DNA of 57,638 nucleotides, from positions 1 through 57,638 of the forward strand of contig CALKXV010000026.1 of the NCBI GenBank assembly GCA_938005545.1, given 5' to 3'. Each line of letters opens with the position of its first letter. Within the stretch, counting starts at the first letter, position 1. The position numbers and the translations under genes were made by a program. Under the pieces are notes generated by a model that did no database searches, was not told the DNA's origin, and saw only the letters and a list, made by a program, of their open reading frames with translations. Source of the DNA: an uncultured Paracoccaceae bacterium. GTDB lineage: Bacteria > Pseudomonadota > Alphaproteobacteria > Rhodobacterales > Rhodobacteraceae. This document shows, in pieces, positions 52,597 through 57,638 of the stretch.

Positions 52597-52944
52597 TCCA
52601 GAGAATTTTCCGCACTGTTTTTCGACCACCGCCAAAACGATAGCTTGAGGATACAGATCGGGGAACCGCTGCATTGCGGCTCGGATCATTTCATTGTTTT
52701 CTGGCTTTGCGACATCGCCTTCCCAATACCAATCATCGATGCATGCGGCGATATGTGAGTGATTTCCCGTCTGCGTTGCGACAACCCCGATCATCGTGAT
52801 GGATGTTTGAAAGTAGTTGTTTTGTCCTTCGTCGCTCCATTCCAACAGGTCAGCTCCCGTGAATCCATCTGCTGAAACAAGCTGTGGATGAATAGCAAGA
52901 AGCGCCACAAAAGCATTTAAAAACAAATCCTTGGAGGTGATCAT
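52591..52944 (-). CDS. Small secreted protein, weakly Rap1a/Tai-like
   Basis: This 117-residue protein has a signal peptide (LFLNAFVALLAIHPQLVSA) and a mature part starting DGFTGADLLEW, with two cysteines (AACIDDW and EKQCGKF). The FTGADLL start and terminal cysteine resemble Rap1a/Tai-type immunity proteins, but the match is weak. It is likely periplasmic, and oriented against its neighbours. Confidence 0.55.
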   Translation of the reverse strand: MITSKDLFLNAFVALLAIHPQLVSADGFTGADLLEWSDEGQNNYFQTSITMIGVVATQTGNHSHIAACIDDWYWEGDVAKPENNEMIRAAMQRFPDLYPQAIVLAVVEKQCGKFSGS

Positions 52945-53099
52945 AAACGAAGGATTTTGAACATCTATACTTCAAAGAGGCATATGAAAACACTACACTC
53001 CAAACATCTCAGATACTGGGGCTTTTGCGTCCAAAATTGGCTTAATGGCGCGTTCAACGCCGCCTGTTCAGAAAGGTTCATTTTTGATCAGGGGGCGGC

Positions 53100-53702
53100 A
53101 TGAACGTCTGGCCACATATCGCAACAACAGGGCGGCGTATCGGCTACGCTCGAGTTTCAACGAAGGATCAAAAGCTTCGAATGCAACTTGATGCGCTCAA
53201 CGCCGTGAACTGCGACATGATCTTCAAAGATCATGGAGTGTCCGGCACCAAGGCCAATCGCAACGGTCTGGACGCCATGCTGGACGGTCTGAAAGCGGGT
53301 GACACTGTTGTGGTCTTCAAACTCGACCGCCTTGGGCGCTCCGTCTTGCACCTCGCCGATCTTCTTGTACGTTTTCAGAACCGCGGTATCCATTTCTGTT
53401 CAATAAGTGAAGGCATCAACACCACAACGCCGGGCGGTAAGCTGGTCTTTCACCTTTTCAGTGCCTTCGCCGAGTTCCAGCGCGACATTATTGTTGAAAA
53501 CACCCGCGCCGGACTAGACGCCGCGCGCAAGAGAGGTTCGCGTTTGGGTAGACCGCCAGTGTTGGACACTCGAACTGTACTTAAAGCTCATCTAGAAATT
53601 CAGAGGGACGGCGTTTCGGTGTCGCAGGTGGCACGACGCCTAGGGATTGATCGTGTTACACTCGCCCGATCACTTGTTGGTTGCAAGGAAACTGCTGACT
53701 AA
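53100..53702 (+). CDS. Small serine resolvase/invertase (Tn3-type)
   Basis: The protein has 200 residues: GYARVSTKDQ with the catalytic Ser, KLDRLGRS, and a C-terminal HTH (GVSVSQVARRLGIDRVTLARSL), the normal resolvase length. No Tn3 transposase is in the window, so it may resolve plasmid multimers or be a transposon remnant. The 155 bp before it may contain its recombination site; I see only a GGCG-N7-CGCC repeat (53044-53058). Confidence 0.92.
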   Translation: MNVWPHIATTGRRIGYARVSTKDQKLRMQLDALNAVNCDMIFKDHGVSGTKANRNGLDAMLDGLKAGDTVVVFKLDRLGRSVLHLADLLVRFQNRGIHFCSISEGINTTTPGGKLVFHLFSAFAEFQRDIIVENTRAGLDAARKRGSRLGRPPVLDTRTVLKAHLEIQRDGVSVSQVARRLGIDRVTLARSLVGCKETAD

Positions 53703-53822
53703 ACAAAAAGAGTGTGGTAACAAGTCGAAATTATAGAACGCCGAGACGGTGGACGACTTTAGTATTTCAACTACCGCTCTCAGCAAAACTCTATTATTCG
53801 ACAGAGACTTGTGGAGGAAAAA

Positions 53823-54197
53823 ATGCAATTTTGTCGTGTTTATTCGGTAAAAGAAGGCAATTTCGCGCTTTTGAAGAAGAACCCACCTGACATTGTCGTC
53901 ACAGCTATGGGACAGGTTGCAACAAGCGGCTGGAGAAATGGGCACCTTACGCCATGGCTCTATGTGCGGCCTCCCCAGGATGGGATACAGGATTTTGACT
54001 TCGTTGCCGAAAAACCAACTGGAATCGTGCTTCAGGCGCTCCAGGACATAGCTGGGGACGCAATCATCACGGATGCTGATATCCCAAATTTTTGGGGCGA
54101 AGGATTGCCACTACATGGCTTCCGCATTCATGCATCTCAGAACTCAATCGAAGTGCTTCTTGATGAGAAAGCTAGCGGTTTAGCTATCTCTATTTGA
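53823..54197 (+). CDS. Unrecognised protein
   Basis: This 124-residue protein starts at the ATG at 53823, five bases after GGAGG. It is probably soluble, mixed alpha/beta, with WLYVRPPQDGIQDFDFVAEKPTGI in the middle. No family is recognised. It is flanked by a 120-bp and a 240-bp gap (54198-54437) in which I see no gene or clear site. Base use is AT-richer than the ICE. Confidence 0.5.
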   Translation: MQFCRVYSVKEGNFALLKKNPPDIVVTAMGQVATSGWRNGHLTPWLYVRPPQDGIQDFDFVAEKPTGIVLQALQDIAGDAIITDADIPNFWGEGLPLHGFRIHASQNSIEVLLDEKASGLAISI

Positions 54198-54437
54198 ATT
54201 TATGCGGGTCAACCTTGGTGGCGAGGTTGAGAGTGCGCCAAGAATTTGGCCCGCAGATTTCAGGCCGGTGGCAGACGCTTTCTAGGTACACTCGGAAATC
54301 ATAGTTTATGTAGTTGCTACCGCGAAAGTGGTGATGGTCTATATGTAACAATCAGATTGCTGGCTAAAGCATTGTATTTGAGTTATGAAATGGTACAATT
54401 TTTTTGTTTTTTTGCCTTAGATTAAGCACCGCGCAAA

Positions 54438-55292
54438 ATGGATAAGAATGATGCGCTAAAGATCGCGCGAGAGCATACTGATGCAATCGATGGGCTTTAT
54501 CGAATTGCAGTAGCACTTGGCCTACTTGGGTTCTTGCTACTGGCATCCTTAGGCGTCACTCGGTTCTATTTGGGATATTGGCCGCCGTCGATCAGCCACT
54601 CATATCACACGCCTATGGGTGACATACTGGTTGGTACGCTTTGTGCGATTGGTATTTTCCTTTTCTCTTACAAGGACTTTAACCCCGAAGAGTATCTCTC
54701 TGGTTCTGCGGCTGCTTTTTGGACTGGTTACTGGGATCGATGGTGGTCGCGGGCTGCCGGAATTGGCGCGATTGGCGTTGCACTGTTTCCTGTCGACCCA
54801 ATTAGGATAACTGCGTGCGAAGCAATCGTCACTGATGCACCCTCGTTGCCTTGTTCGACCGGAGGTATGGTTTGGCATGGATACATCTTACTTTCGCTTG
54901 AGCCTAGTGAATTTAGCAACTTGTTCCATTTTGGGTCCGCAGGCGTATTTTTTCTCAGTATTCTTGTTCTTTGCGTTTCCTTTTTTCCACGTGATGCAAT
55001 CAACATGCAGTACCTTGGCGGCGATCTACAGAAAGGTTGGAGGGTTGCTTTCAGTTTGCCCACACTTCGAACAGTGATGTTTTGGGGCATTGGTGCTGTG
55101 ATTGCAGCTAGCCTCGCGGGGTTGGTCTACATCACTGTTTATGGTGGAACGCAAGCAAGGCTCATCCACTTTCTTGAGAGGAACAATGGGTTTTTCTGGT
55201 TGGAGTGCTCAGCAATCTTTGCCTTCTCCGCAGCTTGGCTGGTGAAAGCGGGAGATTTTAAGATTGTGAGTGAACTGAGTAAAGGGAGGTAG
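54438..55292 (+). CDS. Multi-pass membrane protein, unknown
   Basis: The protein has 284 residues with about six membrane segments (LYRIAVALGLLGFLLLASLG, GDILVGTLCAIGIFLF, AAGIGAIGVALFP, AGVFFLSILVLCVSFF, VMFWGIGAVIAASLAGLVYI, and FFWLECSAIFAFSAAWLV). The pattern resembles DUF998/Frag1-like proteins, but I would not assign it. It stands alone, with no evident partner. Confidence 0.6.
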   Translation: MDKNDALKIAREHTDAIDGLYRIAVALGLLGFLLLASLGVTRFYLGYWPPSISHSYHTPMGDILVGTLCAIGIFLFSYKDFNPEEYLSGSAAAFWTGYWDRWWSRAAGIGAIGVALFPVDPIRITACEAIVTDAPSLPCSTGGMVWHGYILLSLEPSEFSNLFHFGSAGVFFLSILVLCVSFFPRDAINMQYLGGDLQKGWRVAFSLPTLRTVMFWGIGAVIAASLAGLVYITVYGGTQARLIHFLERNNGFFWLECSAIFAFSAAWLVKAGDFKIVSELSKGR

Positions 55293-55354
55293 GCCTTGAC
55301 AAATGTAAGGTTGTACGCTACATACATACATGTTGATTGCGCGGTGCGATCAAT

Positions 55355-55735
55355 ATGGATGAACAACACAAAAGTAGTCAGCCATGTGTATTGTGCAGCA
55401 TTTTCAGAGTATCCGCTATGAAATGTGTTGTGAGTACGCGTGTTTGGGCTGTTGCCAAGGGGTTAGGTGGAAGCCTGACGGAGCCTTACAATGTAACCGA
55501 TATGGAAGCTGTAGAAGAGGTTCGCGATTTCATACAACGGGCGTTGGCAGCGAAAAGCCCCTCCGACATATACCAGTCTCCAAGGTTTTCAGCAAAGGAG
55601 GTGGTAGAAAACCGTTACGTTTTGACGATCAGCTTATCGCGTTTACCGCGTTTGCATCGACAGAGAAAGCTCTTACGCCCGCCCATGGTCGTAAAGCAAG
55701 TAGCGGATGATTTGTGGGAGGTCGATTTTGAATGA
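55355..55735 (+). CDS. Small unknown protein before the HigA-type antitoxin
   Basis: This protein of about 126 residues has CVLC near its N-terminus and a basic C-terminal part (SRLPRLHRQRKLLRPPMVV). It lies 17 bp before a HigA-like gene, in the place of a HigB toxin, but shows none of the HigB/RelE conserved segments. No convincing ribosome site is seen; the ATG at 55418 is an alternative start. It may be a novel toxin or an unrelated gene. Confidence 0.4.
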   Translation: MDEQHKSSQPCVLCSIFRVSAMKCVVSTRVWAVAKGLGGSLTEPYNVTDMEAVEEVRDFIQRALAAKSPSDIYQSPRFSAKEVVENRYVLTISLSRLPRLHRQRKLLRPPMVVKQVADDLWEVDFE

Positions 55736-55752
55736 TATAAATGAGGAATACT

Positions 55753-56121
55753 ATGAGCGAGATACAGGACGACTTCATTGAGTCTGCGGCAGACCTGCCT
55801 TGGACACCCAAACACCCCGGACATTTCATTAAGAAAGACATTCTGGAACCAGAGTGTCTCACGCAAGATGAGTTAGGTAAGCACCTTGGCGTTTCGCGAG
55901 GAACGATTAATGAATTAGTTGGCGGCGGACGAGACTTGACTATTGAGATGGCTCGACGCTTGTCAGAGTTGACCGGACAGTCTGAGGAGTATTGGATCAC
56001 ATTGCAAACCCAATACGCACTTTGGGAATCTAGACAAAAGACACCCTCCTTTGGAATTGAACCCTTGGAGCACACGGATGAAGAGGCAAGTCTAGACGAG
56101 TCGCAAGTGGCTTACGGATAG
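55753..56121 (+). CDS. higA: HigA-family antitoxin (XRE)
   Basis: The protein has 122 residues with HPGHFIKKDILEPECLTQDELGKHLGVSRGTINELVGGGRDLTIEMARRLSELTGQSEEYWITLQTQYAL, the HigA addiction-module pattern. GAGGA precedes the ATG at 55753; an ATG at 55741 is also possible. The partner toxin is not obvious (see the gene at 55355). Confidence 0.85.
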   Translation: MSEIQDDFIESAADLPWTPKHPGHFIKKDILEPECLTQDELGKHLGVSRGTINELVGGGRDLTIEMARRLSELTGQSEEYWITLQTQYALWESRQKTPSFGIEPLEHTDEEASLDESQVAYG

Positions 56122-56180
56122 CACCGGTCGCCCTATCTTAAAGCGCGGTATGTGCTGTCGGTTAACCAAAGTCTGATTTA

Positions 56181-56403
56181 CAAGATGTGTGCGTGGTAGT
56201 ACCACTCACATCTTGGCAAGGGGGCCCGCTCCAGACTTTCAGTCTTGCGCGCCCCCGTTGCATCCCCCCATCCCGAGCCAGTAGAACGTATCCCCGTTCA
56301 ATCAGTCGCAAGGAGACTTCGCTCTCCTTAGCAAACCTTCGAGACAAGGGGCTTTCGCGCCCCCTGACAACCCACTCGTTGGGCTTGGAGACGTGCCTCT
56401 CCA
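56181..56403. other. Cluster of six stem-loops, candidate structured RNA or origin
   Basis: Six hairpins stand in a row: 56181-56215 (CAAGATGTG/CACATCTTG enclosing GTGGTA-G-TACCAC), 56220-56256 (GGGGGC/GCCCCC enclosing AGACT-TTC-AGTCT), 56310-56329 (AAGGAGA-CTTCGC-TCTCCTT), 56348-56363 (GGGGC/GCCCC), 56371-56383 (CCCA/TGGG) and 56386-56403 (TGGAGA/TCTCCA). No coding frame looks real. The region fills the gap between higA and the insertion sequence. It could be a structured RNA, a single-strand initiation site or part of a broken element. Confidence 0.5.
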
Positions 56404-56529
56404 CCAACACCGAACCATGCACAAACCGCTGCCCGTTTGATCACCAATCAGGGGAGCGTTCCTGCTATTGACCTGCTCCCCTGAAATGTCCGGTATTTTT
56501 GGTTAGCCTGTTCTCCAAGAAGGAGACAG

Positions 56530-56799
56530 ATGATGAAGAGAAGCCGTTTCAGTGAAGAACAGATAATCGGGATATTGAAAGAACATCAGGCGGGGGCAAG
56601 CGCTGCTGATCTATGCCGCAAGCATGGTGTCAGCGATGCGACGTTTTACAAGTGGCGATCCAAGTATGGCGGCATGGAGGTCTCTGATGCGAAGAAACTG
56701 AAAGCGCTTGAAGCCGAGAACGCCAAGCTGAAGAAACTGCTGGCTGAACAGATGATGGACGTGTCGACGCTTAAGGAAATGCTGGGAAAAAACTTTTGA
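56530..56799 (+). CDS. IS3-family transposase OrfA
   Basis: This 89-residue protein, [47 protein letters not shown], has the transposase HTH, then a leucine-zipper-like helix ([18 protein letters not shown]). It ends at TGA just after an A6 slippery run (GGGAAAAAAC), where a -1 shift leads into OrfB. AGGAG precedes the ATG pair. Confidence 0.93.
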   Translation: MMKRSRFSEEQIIGILKEHQAGASAADLCRKHGVSDATFYKWRSKYGGMEVSDAKKLKALEAENAKLKKLLAEQMMDVSTLKEMLGKNF

Positions 56800-56834
56800 A
56801 GCCCGGTTCAAGACGACGCGCTGTGGACTGGGCC

Positions 56835-57638
56835 ATGACTGAGAAGCGATACAACCAGACGCGGGCCTGTGCCTTAGCAGGCATCGATCCGCGCGTCTAT
56901 CGACGGACGTCGAAGCGTCCGGCAGACACTGCGTTGCGTGCAAGGATGAAGGAGTTGGCGTCTGAGCGGCGACGCTTCGGATATCGACGGCTGCATATCC
57001 TGCTGAAGCGCGAAGGCTGGCATGTGAACTGGAAGAAGCTGTACCGGATCTACCGCGAAGAAGGGTTAACAGTCCGTAAACGGGGTGGTCGCAAGCGTGC
57101 AGTTGGCACCAGAGCGCCCATGGCAATCCCGCAGGGGCCAAACCAGCGGTGGTCTCTGGACTTCGTGTCTGACAGCCTGTCCTGCGGTCGGCGCTTCCGC
57201 ATTTTGAACGTCATCGACGACTTCAGTCGAGAGTGTCTGGCTGCTGTTGTGGATACATCTTTGTCGGGTGAACGCGTTGCCCGCGAGTTGGATCGGATTG
57301 CTGAGATGCGCGGATACCCGTGCATGGTGGTCAGCGATAATGGAACCGAACTGACTTCCAATGCCATCCTAAAGTGGCAAGAAGACCGTAAGGTTGACTG
57401 GCATTACATCGCGCCCGGCAAGCCGATGCAAAACGGGTTTGTCGAAAGCTTCAACGGCAGGATGCGGGACGAATGCCTCAACGAACACCTGTTCCACAGC
57501 CTGCGCCATGCACGTAAACTCATTGCCGCTTGGCGGACGGACTTCAACAACCACCGTCCGCACACAAGCCTCGCTGGAATGACGCCAGCCGAATATGCTA
57601 AGCGGTCAAAGGAAGACCAAAACCTGAACAGAGCTAAC
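56835..57638 (+). CDS. IS3-family transposase OrfB (partial at window end)
   Basis: The frame runs from the A6 slip near 56786-56793 through 57638 with no stop; from the first in-frame ATG (56835) 268 residues are visible. It has an HTH_21 region ([20 protein letters not shown]) and the DDE integrase core: [18 protein letters not shown] and the Glu in [19 protein letters not shown]. Only a few C-terminal residues are missing. It is normally made as an OrfAB fusion. Confidence 0.92.
   Translation, partial: MTEKRYNQTRACALAGIDPRVYRRTSKRPADTALRARMKELASERRRFGYRRLHILLKREGWHVNWKKLYRIYREEGLTVRKRGGRKRAVGTRAPMAIPQGPNQRWSLDFVSDSLSCGRRFRILNVIDDFSRECLAAVVDTSLSGERVARELDRIAEMRGYPCMVVSDNGTELTSNAILKWQEDRKVDWHYIAPGKPMQNGFVESFNGRMRDECLNEHLFHSLRHARKLIAAWRTDFNNHRPHTSLAGMTPAEYAKRSKEDQNLNRAN

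Larger units (their letters stand above)
56469..57638 (+). mobile_element. IS3-family insertion sequence (IS407-like), right end beyond the window
   Basis: The left end begins TGACCTGCTCCCCTGAAA at 56469, typical of IS3-family terminal repeats, 61 bp before orfA. Two overlapping frames encode the transposase. Part of the left terminal repeat can pair with GGGGAGC at 56451-56457 outside it. The right end and target duplication are not in view. Confidence 0.85.

Noticed and set aside
53100-53702. Tn3 transposon
   Set aside because: Only the resolvase is present; no Tn3 transposase or 38-bp terminal repeats were seen in the window.

Overview
The window looks like accessory DNA of an alphaproteobacterium. 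The evidence is a Trb-type conjugation cluster in the order of rhizobial and Ti-type elements, an excision switch like that of the Mesorhizobium symbiosis ICE (fseA, qseM, qseC, rdfS), DUF2840, DUF736, DUF2493, DUF932 and ParB plasmid-like genes, and high GC. The species cannot be named from the sequence; the right flank is lower in GC and suggests Rhodobacterales-like mobile DNA (inference).

Region 1 (about 32-45766) is read as one integrative and conjugative element of about 45.7 kb in a tRNA-Arg(CCG) gene. The 5' half of one tRNA allele lies at 1-45 and its matching 3' half at 45753-45798. A complete second tRNA-Arg(CCG) of a different allele sits just inside the left end (180-256). GCGTAAGC repeats, probably integrase arm sites, occur at both ends. 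The tyrosine integrase is at 44238-45587.

Reading inwards from the left: a four-gene restriction-like operon (HTH regulator, adenine methyltransferase, SF2 helicase, GIY-YIG protein; 6643 to 417, minus strand); a LysR regulator; the transfer block (DUF2274, trbI-G-F-L-K-J-E-D-C-B, CopG protein, traG, relaxase, candidate oriT, transglycosylase, traF, DUF2840, rdfS); an Abi_C-type gene inserted between rdfS and fseA; fseA, which is readable only through a +1 frameshift at TTT-CCC; and the divergent qseM/qseC pair with inverted-repeat operators. Then come DUF736, a membrane protein, a DUF2493 (SLOG) protein, a Toprim protein, a ParB-like protein and a DUF932 protein. The last two share a covarying stem structure placed the same distance before their start codons.

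Region 2 (34175-44215), between DUF932 and the integrase, is a defence cargo bay with three compact modules: a PD-(D/E)xK nuclease plus a 1212-residue helicase (Hachiman-like), an AbiEi/AbiEii toxin-antitoxin pair, and a SIR2-APAZ plus short Argonaute pair (SPARSA). With the left-end operon and the Abi gene, the element carries five candidate defence modules.

Region 3 (45701-57638) is a second, different mobile segment: a large serine recombinase whose C-terminus is translated from the antisense of the tRNA 3' half, a VirD4/TraD-like coupling protein with small membrane proteins but no relaxase in view, ParDE, a small resolvase, a HigA-type antitoxin, several unknown genes, a run of six stem-loops (56181-56403), and an IS3-family insertion sequence that runs off the right edge.

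Together, QseC/QseM should set an on/off state, FseA made by frameshifting should switch on rdfS, RdfS with the integrase should excise the element, and the relaxase, TraG and Trb channel should transfer it, while the cargo protects the host. No traR/traI quorum-sensing genes are visible.
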